The position numbers and the translations under genes are program-made. 64,000 nt of DNA from Bacillus kexueae (lineage in GTDB: Bacteria > Bacillota > Bacilli > Bacillales > Aeribacillaceae), in NCBI RefSeq assembly GCF_022809095.1, contig NZ_JALAZE010000004.1, forward strand, positions 1 to 64,000. Direction: 5' to 3'. This document shows, piece after piece, positions 36,137 to 52,720 of the stretch (position 1 is the stretch's first letter; every line of letters begins with the position of its first letter). The notes under the pieces were generated by a model. The model ran no database searches. It was not told where the DNA came from and was given only the letters and a program-made list of their open reading frames with translations.

Positions 36137-36451
36137 TTAATGCTTCAATGAATCATAATCATCGATATGGACACTTTTTCGCTGGCGATAAATGGCCATT
36201 AAAATCGCTAGTCCGACAGCGGCTTCAGCAGCGGCAATCGTAATCGAAAACAACGAAAAAACTTGCCCAAATAAAGACGGGTTCGGTCCATATTTGCTAA
36301 AGGCAATGAAATTTAAATTCGCAGCGTTCAACATTAACTCGATACTGATCAAAACGATTACAGTATTTCGCTTCATTAACGCCCCGTACATTCCGATACA
36401 AAAAAGAACGAGGGCTAGCATTAAATAGAGAGCTAGTGGACTCAATGTCAT
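36137..36451 (-). CDS. nuoK: NADH-quinone oxidoreductase subunit K
   Basis: A 104-residue protein with three membrane helices and the two conserved buried Glu residues, one in [19 protein letters not shown] and one in [20 protein letters not shown]. These carry protons near the quinone end. Its ATG overlaps the nuoJ stop (ATGA). The tail ends in DDYDSLKH, a usual NuoK ending. Confidence 0.95.
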   Translation of the reverse strand: MTLSPLALYLMLALVLFCIGMYGALMKRNTVIVLISIELMLNAANLNFIAFSKYGPNPSLFGQVFSLFSITIAAAEAAVGLAILMAIYRQRKSVHIDDYDSLKH

Positions 36452-36945
36452 TCTTCCTCCTCCTTTTTCGCTAACAAAATAGCACCGACAAGCGCTACGA
36501 GTAATACGACAGATGTTAATTCAAACGGAATAATATAATGAGAGTAAAGAAGAATACCAATTTCCTTCGTGTTATCCACATGTAACGTCGTCTCTTGTTG
36601 CCCAAAATCAAGCTGGCTAATTCCGATATAGAAGGAAAACGCAAAAGCGATTAGAAAAAGGAAGATGGCGACCGATTTCTTTCGACTCCCTTTTTTCTCT
36701 TCGTCTCCATGTCGTGTAAGCATGATACCAAACAACATCATAATCGTGATGGCACCGGAATAAATGAGCACTTGAACGGCAGCCGCAAATTCAGCGGACA
36801 ATAACACATACAAACCGGCCAAACTTAAAAAGGTAAACACTAACCCGACCACCATATGAACGACTTTTCGAAGCTGAATCATAAATAGCGCCCCGATAAT
36901 TGCGACAAAGGCCAATATGGAAAAGGCAATGATTTCCCCATTCAT
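36448..36945 (-). CDS. nuoJ: NADH-quinone oxidoreductase subunit J
   Basis: A 165-residue protein with five membrane helices. The third helix region [48 protein letters not shown] is the NuoJ signature. It overlaps nuoI and nuoK by 4 nt on each side, indicating tight coupling. The C-terminus is a run of Glu. Confidence 0.94.
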   Translation of the reverse strand: MNGEIIAFSILAFVAIIGALFMIQLRKVVHMVVGLVFTFLSLAGLYVLLSAEFAAAVQVLIYSGAITIMMLFGIMLTRHGDEEKKGSRKKSVAIFLFLIAFAFSFYIGISQLDFGQQETTLHVDNTKEIGILLYSHYIIPFELTSVVLLVALVGAILLAKKEEEE

Positions 36946-37361
36946 GCCTTATTCTCCTTCCGAACATTTTCGTCATTTTCATCCAACCATTGTAGATCTT
37001 TAAATAATTCATCTCGACTATATTCAGCTAGTTCAAAGTTGTTCGTCATCACGATCGCTTCGGTTGGACAAACTTCCGTACATAAATCACATAAAATACA
37101 AATCTCAAAATTTATATCATATGTCTCAATGATTTTCCCTTTCACATTCGGGTCTGGATGTTTTTTTCCCGTTAGTTGAATACAATCAGTCGGGCAAATG
37201 TTGGCACATTGATTACAAACGATGCATTTTTCGGGATAAAATTTTTGAATCCCCCGAAAGCGATCAGGCATTTGAATCGGCTCATTCGGATAATCGTACG
37301 TCACTTTATGCGCCGCCAAATTTTTCAACGTATAGACAAGCCCTTTGCCAATTCCTTTCAT
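36942..37361 (-). CDS. nuoI: NADH-quinone oxidoreductase subunit I
   Basis: A 139-residue ferredoxin-like subunit with two [4Fe-4S] clusters. The first motif is CIVCNQCANICPTDC (about residues 45-59) and the second CILCDLCTEVCPTEA (about 87-101). It passes electrons towards the N2 cluster in NuoB. It is shorter than the proteobacterial form. The stop overlaps nuoJ (ATGA). Confidence 0.95.
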   Translation of the reverse strand: MKGIGKGLVYTLKNLAAHKVTYDYPNEPIQMPDRFRGIQKFYPEKCIVCNQCANICPTDCIQLTGKKHPDPNVKGKIIETYDINFEICILCDLCTEVCPTEAIVMTNNFELAEYSRDELFKDLQWLDENDENVRKENKA

Positions 37362-37380
37362 GTTCCCACCTCCGATCTAT

Positions 37381-38385
37381 TTACATGAAAAACAGTTGCT
37401 TGACGATGGCGGTGATAAAAATATTGAGTAATGCGACCGGCAACAATACTTTCCAGCCGAATTCCATCAACTGGTCTCCGCGAATTCGTGGAAGCGTCAC
37501 CCGAAACCAGATGAGTAAAAACACGATTGCACTAAACTTGAGGGCAAACCATATAGCCCCCGGAATGAAATCAAGACCAAAAACCGGATGCCATCCTCCT
37601 AAAAATAAGACCGTCGTTAGCGAAGCCATCGCGAAAAAGTACACGTACTCAGCAAGCATGAAAAACGCCCACCGGAAACCGGAATATTCGACATGATAGC
37701 CTGCGACGAGTTCACTTTCCGCTTCGGGAAGGTCAAAAGGGGTCCGATTCAGCTCAGCAACCGAAGCAATCAAGAAAATTAAAAATCCAATCGGTTGGAG
37801 AAAAATAAACCAGACTGTACTTTGCGCCTCAACTATTTCTATTAAATTTAAGCTCCCAGCAAATAAAACGACACCAATGACTGACATGACGAGAGGTATT
37901 TCATACGAGATCATTTGGGCAGCAGCCCGCATTCCACCTAAGAGCGCGTATTTATTATTCGACGCCCATCCTCCAGCCACAACAGCGAGGGTCGTTAACC
38001 CTGAGATTGCCATATAATATAGGAGCCCAATACCGATATCCGCAAAATGAAACGCCTCCGTAAACGGCATAACCGCTAAAACGAGAAAAGCGGGTGTAAA
38101 AGCTAAAACAGGCGCCAATATAAATAGGGTTCGATCAGCCGCTTTCGGAATGGTGTCCTCTTTTAGCAAGAGTTTCAATACATCCGCCACCGTTTGAAGA
38201 AGACCCCATTTCCCACCGACTTCGCTCGGTCCGTATCTCCCTTGCATAAACCCCATCACTTTCCGCTCAGCTAAAATTCCGTATGTCACAAACCCTAAAA
38301 CCATAAACAAAAACGCAAGCGTTAAGGAAAAAAAGAGGAGGAGATTCAGGACACTCGGCGCTTCTTGAAGAAGTCCTTGCATCAT
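37381..38385 (-). CDS. nuoH: NADH-quinone oxidoreductase subunit H
   Basis: A 334-residue protein with eight membrane helices that frames the quinone chamber. Motifs are ERKVMGFMQGRYGPSEVGGKWGLLQTVADVLKLLLKED, NRTPFDLPEAESELVAGYHVEYSG and RVTLPRIRGDQLMEFGWKVLLP. Its ATG overlaps the nuoD stop (TAATG), and GGAGGTGG inside the nuoD end is the ribosome binding site. A second ATG follows directly. Confidence 0.95.
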   Translation of the reverse strand: MMQGLLQEAPSVLNLLLFFSLTLAFLFMVLGFVTYGILAERKVMGFMQGRYGPSEVGGKWGLLQTVADVLKLLLKEDTIPKAADRTLFILAPVLAFTPAFLVLAVMPFTEAFHFADIGIGLLYYMAISGLTTLAVVAGGWASNNKYALLGGMRAAAQMISYEIPLVMSVIGVVLFAGSLNLIEIVEAQSTVWFIFLQPIGFLIFLIASVAELNRTPFDLPEAESELVAGYHVEYSGFRWAFFMLAEYVYFFAMASLTTVLFLGGWHPVFGLDFIPGAIWFALKFSAIVFLLIWFRVTLPRIRGDQLMEFGWKVLLPVALLNIFITAIVKQLFFM

Positions 38386-39485
38386 TACCCGTCCACCTCC
38401 CCTAAAACGATGTCAATGGCTCCTAAAATGGCAATCAAATTTGCCATATTTTCTCCTTTTAGGAGCTTCGGTAAAATTTGAAGATTGTAAAAGGACGGTC
38501 GACGAAACTTCAGGCGATACGGTTCTTTCTTCCCATTGCTTGCAATATAGCAGCCAATCTCTCCACGGGGTGACTCGATTCTTACATAGGTCTCCCCTTT
38601 AGGCGGCTTAATGATTTTTGGCACTTTTGCCATGATTTTTCCTTCCTTCGGGAATTGCTCACAAGCTTGCTCTAATATACGTAGCGACTGTTCAATCTCT
38701 TCCATTCGACACTCATACCGCGCAAACGCATCTCCCGCTTCCCTTACAGGAACGTCAAAGGAAAAGCGGTCATAAATCGAATAAGGCTCAGCTTTTCTTA
38801 AATCAAATGCAACCCCTGTACAGCGTAAATTCGCTCCGCTTAACGAATATTGAATGGCGTCTTCTTTTGTATAAGCCCCGACTCCTTTCACACGCTGAAG
38901 GAAGATTTCGTTTCCGCTCACAAGATCGTGATACCCCGCTAGCTGATCTCGCATATAAGGGATGAACTCCTTCACTTTCTCAATCCAACCATCCGGAGCA
39001 TCCCACTTCACGCCACCGACGCGCATATAGTTGAACGTGAGGCGTGCCCCACTTAATTCATTTAATAGATTGATAATCATCTCACGTTCACGAAACGCAT
39101 AGAGGAAAGGACTCACGGCCCCAATGTCTAATAAGTAGGTTCCCCACCAAACAAGATGACTCGCAATTCGACCAAGCTCCATGGCAATTACTCGTAAGTA
39201 CTCTGCCTTCTCCGGAACTTCGATATTTGCCATCGTTTCAACCGCATGGCATAGAACATAATTGTTCGTCATTGCCGATAAATAATCCATCCGATCTGTA
39301 TAGGGAATGATTTGGGTATATTGCAAGTTTTCCGCAATTTTTTCCGTCCCGCGATGCAAGTAACCGATAACCGGTGTAGCCTCTTGAATGATTTCGCCAT
39401 CAATTTTAATGACAAGACGGAAGACTCCATGCGTGCTCGGATGCTGTGGCCCGACATTGAGCAACATCTCTTCAGTACGAATCAT
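38385..39485 (-). CDS. nuoD: NADH-quinone oxidoreductase subunit D
   Basis: A 366-residue 49-kDa-type subunit lining the quinone site. The N-terminal LNVGPQHPSTHGVFRLVIKIDGE holds the quinone-site His, and a conserved Tyr region DRMDYLSAMTNNYVLCHAVE follows. The C-terminus ends IDIVLGEVDG, the family Asp-Gly-type tail. As expected for complex I, the NiFe-type Cys pairs are absent. GGAGGTG precedes the ATG, 2 nt after nuoC. Confidence 0.95.
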   Translation of the reverse strand: MIRTEEMLLNVGPQHPSTHGVFRLVIKIDGEIIQEATPVIGYLHRGTEKIAENLQYTQIIPYTDRMDYLSAMTNNYVLCHAVETMANIEVPEKAEYLRVIAMELGRIASHLVWWGTYLLDIGAVSPFLYAFREREMIINLLNELSGARLTFNYMRVGGVKWDAPDGWIEKVKEFIPYMRDQLAGYHDLVSGNEIFLQRVKGVGAYTKEDAIQYSLSGANLRCTGVAFDLRKAEPYSIYDRFSFDVPVREAGDAFARYECRMEEIEQSLRILEQACEQFPKEGKIMAKVPKIIKPPKGETYVRIESPRGEIGCYIASNGKKEPYRLKFRRPSFYNLQILPKLLKGENMANLIAILGAIDIVLGEVDG

Positions 39486-39487
39486 TG

Positions 39488-40579
39488 CTACACCTCCACA
39501 TCATATGGTTCGTAATCTTTTCTTAATGGATGGCCTACCCAATCATCTGGCAAGACAATCCGCTTCAGCTCAGGATGCCCGGTAAACGTTATGCCTAATA
39601 AATCAAAAGCCTCTCGCTCCGGCCAATTCGCCCCTTTCCATAAGTGAACAACCGAAGGCAAAACAGGCTGATCTCGGTCGAGCTTGACGACAAGTACAAC
39701 CTTCTGTCCATGTGTAAAAGAATATAAGTGCAAATACACCTCCATATGTGTCTCAAAATCTGTACCATGTAATTCGGATAAATACTCAAACTTTAACTGT
39801 TCATGCTGATGGAATAGTTCTGTCACACGCAAGTAATCATTTTTTGCTACAACAAATGTGGGGACATCTTTTGAAAGGGTATTAATGTAAGAGTCTTCTA
39901 TTCCTTCTAACCCAATGGACTCTTCAATCACTTTCTTATATTTTTGAAGTAGAGGTTCATTCGGTGATGGTTTCTTTTCTTCAGGAGTTGTTTCTTGCTT
40001 TTCTCTCAAAGCTTTTGCTTTCGCTGCTGCCGCCGCTTTCGCCTTAGCTGCAGCTATCGCTTTCTTCTTAGCTTCATCTACGTCTTGGGACTTCTCTCCC
40101 TTTTGTTTCCGTAGCGCTTCTGCTTTCGCACGGGCCGCTGCTGCTGCCTTTTGCTTCGCTAGCGTTTCAGCGTCACTTGATTCTTCCTTCTCTTTTTGCT
40201 TCCGCAGCGCTTCCGCTTTTGCACGGGCCGCTGCTGCTGCTTTTTGCTTCGCTAACGTTTCGGGGTCACTTGATTCTTCCTTCTCTTTTTGTTTCCGCAG
40301 CGCTTCTGCTTTTGCGCGAGCCGCTGCCGCTGCCTTTTGCTTCGCTAACGTTTCGGGGTCACTTGATTCTTCCTTCTCTTTTTGTTTCCGCAGCGCTTCT
40401 GCTTTCGCGCGAGCCGCTGCTGCTGCCTTTTGCTTCGCTAGCGTTTCGGGGTCACTTGATTCTTCCTTCTCTTTTTGTTTCCGCAGCGCTTCTGCTTTTG
40501 CGCGAGCCGCTGCCGCTGCTTTTTGCTTCGCTAGCTTTTGTTCTTCAGATTCGTTCGTTCGACGATTGTCCTCACTCAC
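39488..40579 (-). CDS. nuoC: NADH-quinone oxidoreductase subunit C with a repeated N-terminal extension
   Basis: A 363-residue protein, roughly twice the usual size. The C-terminal part (about 215-363) is the 30-kDa subunit, with [48 protein letters not shown] and a final PLRKDYEP. The N-terminal part has four full copies and one partial copy of a 31-residue Ala/Lys/Glu-rich repeat (residues 16-170) and a further Ala/Lys stretch, predicted as a long charged helix. The GTG start follows AAGGTGA. Ala/Lys-rich extensions on NuoC are, from memory, seen in other Bacillaceae; the copy number is likely variable. Confidence 0.93.
   Translation of the reverse strand: MSEDNRRTNESEEQKLAKQKAAAAARAKAEALRKQKEKEESSDPETLAKQKAAAAARAKAEALRKQKEKEESSDPETLAKQKAAAAARAKAEALRKQKEKEESSDPETLAKQKAAAAARAKAEALRKQKEKEESSDAETLAKQKAAAAARAKAEALRKQKGEKSQDVDEAKKKAIAAAKAKAAAAAKAKALREKQETTPEEKKPSPNEPLLQKYKKVIEESIGLEGIEDSYINTLSKDVPTFVVAKNDYLRVTELFHQHEQLKFEYLSELHGTDFETHMEVYLHLYSFTHGQKVVLVVKLDRDQPVLPSVVHLWKGANWPEREAFDLLGITFTGHPELKRIVLPDDWVGHPLRKDYEPYDVEV
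40069..40534 (-). repeat. 93-bp in-frame tandem repeat in nuoC
   Basis: Four full copies and one partial copy of 93 bp encode the 31-residue unit starting [20 protein letters not shown]. Copies differ by a few synonymous changes and one Pro to Ala change (SSDAET in the fourth), so they are recent or homogenised. Confidence 0.9.
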
Positions 40580-40580
40580 G

Positions 40581-41093
40581 TCATGTCACCTTCTTTCCCG
40601 TCCTTGCTTCTTCTCTAATTTTACCCTTTAGCTTGTTTATTCCATAAATAAGAGCTGCTGGATTTGGTGGGCATCCAGGAATATATACGTCTACCGGAAC
40701 GATTTGGTCTACTCCTTTCACAACAGAGTAGGACTTTATGTAGGGTCCGCCTGCCGTTGCACATGACCCCATCGCAATCACCCATTTCGGCTCTGGCATT
40801 TGATCATACAACCTTCTTAATACCGGTGCCATCTTCTTCGTCACCGTTCCAGACACTATCATAACGTCTGATTGTCTTGGAGATGTTCGAAAAAATGAAC
40901 CGAATCGGTCTAAATCATAATGAGAGGCTCCAACGCCCATCATCTCAATCGCACAGCACGCTAACCCGAATGTTAACGGCCAAAGCGAATTACTTCTCGC
41001 CCATGCTTTCAGCTGCTCTAGCGTCGTTAAAAAAACACTCTGCCTCAATTCTTCCATTTCTTCATCGGGAATGTTCGGCCAATTTACATCCAT
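40581..41093 (-). CDS. nuoB: NADH-quinone oxidoreductase subunit B
   Basis: About 170 residues, carrying the terminal N2 [4Fe-4S] cluster. The ligand motifs are [11 protein letters not shown] (the adjacent Cys pair), [10 protein letters not shown] and [21 protein letters not shown]. The ATG at 41093 has GAAGGTG 7 nt upstream; the ATG seven codons earlier lies inside nuoA and has no ribosome binding site. It overlaps the end of nuoA. Confidence 0.95.
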   Translation of the reverse strand: MDVNWPNIPDEEMEELRQSVFLTTLEQLKAWARSNSLWPLTFGLACCAIEMMGVGASHYDLDRFGSFFRTSPRQSDVMIVSGTVTKKMAPVLRRLYDQMPEPKWVIAMGSCATAGGPYIKSYSVVKGVDQIVPVDVYIPGCPPNPAALIYGINKLKGKIREEARTGKKVT

Positions 41094-41461
41094 TTCAACA
41101 CCTTCTTTTTCCAAGCATAAATTAAACCGATTAACAACATGACGACAAAAATGAGCATTTCGATCAAAGCAAATATACCAAGATGTTCATACGCCACAGC
41201 CCAAGGGTATAAAAAAACCGTTTCAACATCAAAGATGACAAAAAGCAATGCAAAGATGTAGTAACGGACGTTAAACTGAACACGGGAATCATGAAAAGGT
41301 TCGATTCCACTCTCATACGTAGTTTGTTTTTCTAGCGTTGGCTTATTAGGACGTAACCACTTCCCAATGGTTAACGCAACAATCGGTAATAAAATTCCTA
41401 CTAGTAGAAACGTAAAAACAAGCAAATAACTATTTTGATATATATTTAACGACTCCACCAT
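41084..41461 (-). CDS. nuoA: NADH-quinone oxidoreductase subunit A
   Basis: A 125-residue protein with three membrane helices. The conserved loop [43 protein letters not shown] is the NuoA signature, with the acidic residues of the second helix. The start is ATG 41461 or the following GTG 41458; GGAGGAGGT is so close that the GTG is about equally likely. It is the first gene of the nuo operon, with a SigA promoter 52-80 nt upstream. Confidence 0.94.
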   Translation of the reverse strand: MVESLNIYQNSYLLVFTFLLVGILLPIVALTIGKWLRPNKPTLEKQTTYESGIEPFHDSRVQFNVRYYIFALLFVIFDVETVFLYPWAVAYEHLGIFALIEMLIFVVMLLIGLIYAWKKKVLKWM

Positions 41462-41512
41462 ACCTCCTCCTTCGCTCTATTTTATTTGAATATTCGGAAT
41501 GTAATCGCTAAC

Positions 41513-41541
41513 ATTATATCATTTTTCCTGAAACTAGTCGA
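41513..41541 (-). promoter_or_regulatory. SigA promoter of the nuo operon
   Basis: On the minus strand TCGACT (41541-41536), a 17-nt spacer and a perfect TATAAT (41518-41513). Confidence 0.6.
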
Positions 41542-41727
41542 TTATGCTCCAGTTGAAAAACACTTTATTACTATGCTTATAGACAAGACTGAGCTTATAT
41601 TCATGAATTTTTCCCGTCTCTTGACTCTTCCATTGAATCTTTATATAAAAATAAATTCGTGAAAAGGTGGCCGATATCCTTCGAAAAGAGGGAGAAAAAA
41701 TGTTAACGAGTAGCAGTTGCCATTATC

Positions 41728-41998
41728 CGCTAATTGACCGCTGTTCGTCCAAATTTTCCGGTTTATCGGCCCAAACCTCATGCTTTTGGGCACAACTGAA
41801 GCGGGGGCTCACCCATAACTTCTGCTTTTCCGCCCAACATAACCAGGGTTTCGCCCATACCACACACTCCTTCGCCCAACATAACCGAGTTTCCGCCCAA
41901 CCTCTTGCTTTCCGCCCAACATAACCGAGTTTTCGCCCATACCACACACTCCTTCGCCCAACTCTACCAGGGTTCCGCCCAAGCGCTCCCGATCCCGT
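41728..41998 (-). repeat. 21-bp tandem array E (CGCCCAA/TTGGGCG family, inverted)
   Basis: About 12 units. CCCA recurs at 41770, 41812, 41833, 41854, 41875 and 41896, then at 41915 (one 19-bp step), 41936, 41957 and 41978. The unit is like TTCCGCCCAACATAACCGAGT. On the minus strand the core is TTGGGCG, the same as array D. The block TTCGCCCATACCACACACTCC plus its neighbour occurs twice. The array lies behind the atp terminator and upstream of the nuo promoter; the rest of 41542-41727 shows nothing recognisable. Confidence 0.9.
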
Positions 41999-42030
41999 CT
42001 TCTACCCTAAAAACCCCTACCTAACAAAAA

Positions 42031-42055
42031 AACCTTAGCCAAAACGGCTAAGGTT
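42031..42055 (-). terminator. Terminator of the atp operon
   Basis: AACCTTAGCC (42031-42040) and GGCTAAGGTT (42046-42055) form a 10-bp stem; seven T follow on the minus strand. Confidence 0.93.
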
Positions 42056-42062
42056 TTATCGT

Positions 42063-42476
<414 letters not shown>

Positions 42477-42489
42477 CTAGGTCCCAAGA

Positions 42490-43926
<1,437 letters not shown>

Positions 43927-43944
43927 CTAACTTTCACAAATATC

Positions 43945-44808
<864 letters not shown>

Positions 44809-44887
44809 TCACCACCTTTATTGAAAAATAGCCGACTCATTAAGGGGGTTGTGAAAAGCAGGTAACCGGCCCTTCACAACCGATTTA

Positions 44888-47478
<2,591 letters not shown>

Positions 47479-47627
47479 TCACTCCCTTCAAGAGTTGCAA
47501 TGTAACTCCAAGAAATCATACACATGTATAAGTCAAAACCGAATTAAATCGTTTTCATTTCCATTACAATACATAAAGGAATGGCGAAGCGTTTAATAAT
47601 CTTCGCCATTAGTTGTAATTAGATAAA

Positions 47628-47906
<279 letters not shown>

Positions 47907-47921
47907 TTAATGTTTATAAAA

Positions 47922-48662
<741 letters not shown>

Positions 48663-49046
48663 TCACCTCTCTTCCCAAGCTTGTCCGCGAATGTAGAAAA
48701 AATAATCTATCATAATGACAACATACATTGTCATTAATCCAATAATTACACTTATGAAATGAAAGTATTCCGGGAATCTTAGTGCGATTAAAACCGCTAG
48801 TCCTGCGGCGGCCATTCTCGATATCGTTCCTAGTGAACGTGCTGCTTTACCTTCGCTTATTCGACTGTTGAACTGATTTGATTTTCGAATTAATAACCAT
48901 AGATTGTAGAGGCTAAAACTTGTTCCAAGAATAAGTCCGAGGAAAATGGTTGGATACGGTGTAAATCCCCATCCCAATACATAGATGCTGTACAAATAAA
49001 ATATGTACTTTTTGCTCCTTGCTAGTAAGTTCTCAAATGAATACAT
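48663..49046 (-). CDS. atpI: ATP synthase I-like protein
   Basis: About 127 residues with four membrane helices (KYIFYLYSIYVLGWGF, PTIFLGLILGTSFSLYNLW, AAAGLAVLIALRFP, FISVIIGLMTMYVVIMIDYFFY), the AtpI layout. It assists c-ring assembly or Mg2+ handling in Bacillus. The start is uncertain between ATG 49046 and TTG 49052; the latter is better spaced from AGGAGA. Confidence 0.85.
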   Translation of the reverse strand: MYSFENLLARSKKYIFYLYSIYVLGWGFTPYPTIFLGLILGTSFSLYNLWLLIRKSNQFNSRISEGKAARSLGTISRMAAAGLAVLIALRFPEYFHFISVIIGLMTMYVVIMIDYFFYIRGQAWEER

Positions 49047-49054
49047 GATCAAAT

Positions 49055-49276
49055 CTAGTCTCCTGAGAAATAATGTTGGACTAACCGGAGCATCGCATAA
49101 ATCCCTGCAGCAAGTCCTAAAAGAAGGCCAATGATTAAAAATAGTGGTGCAGTTTGGAACTGTCCGTCTAACCATCTACCCCCAAATATTCCAATGAGTG
49201 TGGAGCCTACTAACTGTGATAGGATGGCAGACATTAAAGCCATTGCTTGGAGCGGATGGCGTTTGTTTTGTCTCAT
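49055..49276 (-). CDS. atpZ: AtpZ-like ATP synthase accessory protein
   Basis: A 73-residue protein with two membrane helices: ALMSAILSQLVGSTLIGIFGGRWLD and APLFLIIGLLLGLAAGIYAMLRLV. This fits the AtpZ/ATPase_gene1 family, which with AtpI precedes atpB in Bacillus atp operons. The ATG at 49276 lies 6 nt after GAGGA. It is the first gene of the operon, 96 nt downstream of the promoter -10. Confidence 0.82.
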   Translation of the reverse strand: MRQNKRHPLQAMALMSAILSQLVGSTLIGIFGGRWLDGQFQTAPLFLIIGLLLGLAAGIYAMLRLVQHYFSGD

Positions 49277-49371
49277 AAATGAAATCCTCACAATATTTAT
49301 AATATAAGGATTATTCTGGGATTTATACATAGAATTTAGGTAGTGAAAACCTTATCATTTACTCCCCGTTT

Positions 49372-49400
49372 AGCATACAATAGCCACTATTTCATGTCAA
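49372..49400 (-). promoter_or_regulatory. SigA promoter of the atp operon
   Basis: On the minus strand a perfect TTGACA (49400-49395), a 17-nt spacer and TATGCT (49377-49372). Confidence 0.65.
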
Positions 49401-49472
49401 TCTGTTTATGCGAAAACTTTCACAAATTGGCGGTTTACCTCACAATTTGTTCACATTTTTTTCACAATTTTT

Positions 49473-51707
49473 TTAACGGTTTTTTAACCACTCCAAATCT
49501 AATACGAGATCTATTTCCAATCGGTCTTCCTTCCCACTTTTTTTAGCAAAAATAATCGCTTTATAAACCCCTTCTGGAAAAGAAAGTTCTTCCTTTTTCA
49601 CATCGATAGACCTTAGCCCTCTTCCTACGTTTCGCTGCCAGTCTAAAAACCCTATAAAACGTAGCGAATCCGGATCATACAAAGCAATGCCAAATTCATC
49701 CGCTCCTCCAGGTAAATAAAGCTCATAATGAAACGCATCCCGAAAATCAGATAGTCCGTAGTCAAAGCCCATTAGCCGTGGGTAATCCGGTTCATTCGTC
49801 ACAAACAGATACGGTAAGCGGATGACGCCATCGTTCGTTTCCACCGCTAATTCCCCTTCATATACCCCTTTTTTATACATACTTGGCGTAATATCTGCCA
49901 TAATTGTGACTTGCTTCTTCTCCTTTGCAGGAACCAAAACAGAATGAGGAAGCTTCCATTGAATCCCTGCATGATGGTCTGGTTGAAGGAATTCAAACCG
50001 TTGTGGTTCCTCCCCTTGGTTATCGAGGGTAACTTTTACTTCCTTCTCAACTCTCGTTCCGTTCGACTGAATTTGTCCGAAAGAAAGGGAAGCTGGGTAA
50101 ATGAGCGCTTTTATATCAACCGCTTTAACGATGTCTATTCTGCCAGCCCCTTGTTCATAGGCAGGTAGACGTTTTCCCTTCTGCTCTAAAGGCGTGGCGC
50201 TATTCATTAAGGCTGCTTTTATTTGTTCTGGCGTCCAATCTGGGTGCGCTTGTTTGACGATTGCACTTGCTCCAGCGACATGAGGCGCTGCCATACTTGT
50301 TCCTTGCAGGGCTAGATATCCGTTTGGAATCGTGCTGTCAATCGCGACACCCGGGGCTACGACATCAGGCTTAATCGCCCATGTCGAAGTCACAGGACCA
50401 CGTGAACTAAACGGCGCTAACGTATCGACCTCTTCTCGATAAACGGTTTTCAGCCACGGCTTTTGTTGAATTTGCTTCCGGAGCCACGTCCCATCTTCTT
50501 TTGATATGGCAGCAACCGGAATAGAGTATTCCTTTTCTAAATGACCCATGAACGCTCCCTTTTGATCGTTGTAAATGAGAACCGCTTTTGCTCCGCGTTG
50601 AACCGCGTTCTCTACCTTTTCGGTGAATGTAATAAGCCCTCGTTTTACTAAAACAACTTTTCCATTCACATCTGTTGGAAAATCCGTTTTCTCACCAATT
50701 TTGGCATAGACAATGTCTTCAGAGCCAGTGAGGTTCCATTCTTTTGCCCCGTGTAAAGGATGGAGGCGAATCTCTTTCTCATGTCCTGACAACGTTAAAT
50801 AAGGAACTCGGATTGGTGGTGTAGAAGCGCCGACCGAAATCGCTTTACTTGCCGTTCCTGGGGAGCCAACTGTCCAAGGTTTTGGACCGGCATTTCCGCT
50901 TGAAACTACTGCAACAATTCCCTTCTCTACCGCTTTGTTTAACGCTAGACTTGTCGGCCAATCGGGGCTGTTGACGTTATTTCCTAATGATAGATTTAGC
51001 ACGTCCACTTTGTCCTCAATCGCCTTTTCAATGGCAGCAATTACTTGATCACTCGTCCCCATTCCATTTGGACCGAGTGCTCGATACATATATAGGCTAA
51101 CATCCGGGGCAACTCCTTTTAACTTACCGTCCGCTGCGATAATACCTGCCACATGCGTCCCGTGAATGGTTGCTCCGTATTGATTCATCTTCGTTTCCAT
51201 CGGGTCATCGTCTTGGTCTACGACATCGAAGCCACCGCGAAAGCTCTTTTGTAAATCAGGATGCGTATAATCAATTCCGGTATCGATAATCCCGACTTTA
51301 ATTCCTTTCCCCGTTAATCGCTCATGGCGTTCATTAAAATGACCTCTAATATCCTCTCCGCCGATAAAAGGGACACTTTCTTCAATATGTGTTTGATAAA
51401 CAGAGACAGGTGCGGCTTCTTTAATATACGGTTCATCTGTTACTTGTTTCAGTATTTCAGAATCGCCTTCAATTACGAATCCTTTAAACGCCGTTTCATA
51501 CGTACGTACAATTCGAATGGAGGGATACGTATTCATAAGCTTTTTCTTAGCGGATAAAACGGATTGCCCTTCCACAAAGACAATGATTCGCTTCATTTCC
51601 TCACGATCATCGAGCGGTAATGAAGGAATGGAAGGATAAGTAGCAGCTTGAATGATTGCATTTGGCATGAAAAATAAAAAAATGGAGCACATAACAACTA
51701 ATCGCAT
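49473..51707 (-). CDS. Vpr-like secreted subtilisin-family serine protease
   Basis: About 744 residues. A signal peptide (1-22), an I9-type propeptide (about 38-108) and an S8 catalytic domain follow in order. The triad is Asp142 (IIDTGID), His182 (HGTHVAG) and Ser471 (GTSMAAPH), with the oxyanion Asn272 (SSGNAGP). A PA domain is inserted at about 325-425, and a C-terminal Fn3-like region of about 240 residues follows. This is the layout of B. subtilis Vpr. The ATG at 51707 has GAGGTGA upstream; 32 earlier open codons are rejected. It would degrade extracellular protein. No cell-wall anchor is seen. Confidence 0.9.
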   Translation of the reverse strand: MRLVVMCSIFLFFMPNAIIQAATYPSIPSLPLDDREEMKRIIVFVEGQSVLSAKKKLMNTYPSIRIVRTYETAFKGFVIEGDSEILKQVTDEPYIKEAAPVSVYQTHIEESVPFIGGEDIRGHFNERHERLTGKGIKVGIIDTGIDYTHPDLQKSFRGGFDVVDQDDDPMETKMNQYGATIHGTHVAGIIAADGKLKGVAPDVSLYMYRALGPNGMGTSDQVIAAIEKAIEDKVDVLNLSLGNNVNSPDWPTSLALNKAVEKGIVAVVSSGNAGPKPWTVGSPGTASKAISVGASTPPIRVPYLTLSGHEKEIRLHPLHGAKEWNLTGSEDIVYAKIGEKTDFPTDVNGKVVLVKRGLITFTEKVENAVQRGAKAVLIYNDQKGAFMGHLEKEYSIPVAAISKEDGTWLRKQIQQKPWLKTVYREEVDTLAPFSSRGPVTSTWAIKPDVVAPGVAIDSTIPNGYLALQGTSMAAPHVAGASAIVKQAHPDWTPEQIKAALMNSATPLEQKGKRLPAYEQGAGRIDIVKAVDIKALIYPASLSFGQIQSNGTRVEKEVKVTLDNQGEEPQRFEFLQPDHHAGIQWKLPHSVLVPAKEKKQVTIMADITPSMYKKGVYEGELAVETNDGVIRLPYLFVTNEPDYPRLMGFDYGLSDFRDAFHYELYLPGGADEFGIALYDPDSLRFIGFLDWQRNVGRGLRSIDVKKEELSFPEGVYKAIIFAKKSGKEDRLEIDLVLDLEWLKNR

Positions 51708-51792
51708 CGCGTTCACCTCAGTTGTTAGTTTGCTCCATTTCGTTTGTTTCATGAATAAAAGATACGTCCGTAAAGGAGATGTAGAATGGAAA

Positions 51793-51817
51793 ACAGCAAG
51801 CACCGTGTACTTGCTGT
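51793..51817 (-). terminator. Terminator of upp
   Basis: ACAGCAAG (51793-51800) and CTTGCTGT (51810-51817) pair; TTTTCC follows on the minus strand. Confidence 0.75.
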
Positions 51818-51827
51818 GATGAATGGA

Positions 51828-52526
<699 letters not shown>

Positions 52527-52680
52527 TCATTCATAAAAATGACGAAAACGCTTGAAAGCGCGCTGTATCAACGTTTAGACGTCCGTACCTCTTTAAAATC
52601 TCTGCAGTTGTAAAAAGGGGGATTTTCAAAAAAATTATTGGAATTTCATGACCGCTAGTGAATGTTTTTATCGTATAAAA

Positions 52681-52710
52681 AAGAAGCACTTTTCTAAAAA
52701 AGCGCTTCTT
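52681..52710 (-). terminator. Terminator of glyA
   Basis: On the minus strand AAGAAGCGCTTTT pairs with AAAAGTGCTTCTT with one G-T pair, and TTTTTTA follows. Confidence 0.88.
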
Positions 52711-52720
52711 CTCTTTCAAC

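Noticed and set aside
40177-40647. 156-codon plus-strand ORF opposite nuoC
   Set aside because: Mirror image of the nuoC tandem repeat, giving Leu/Ala repeats. It has no ribosome binding site, and the nuoC frame is clearly the real one.
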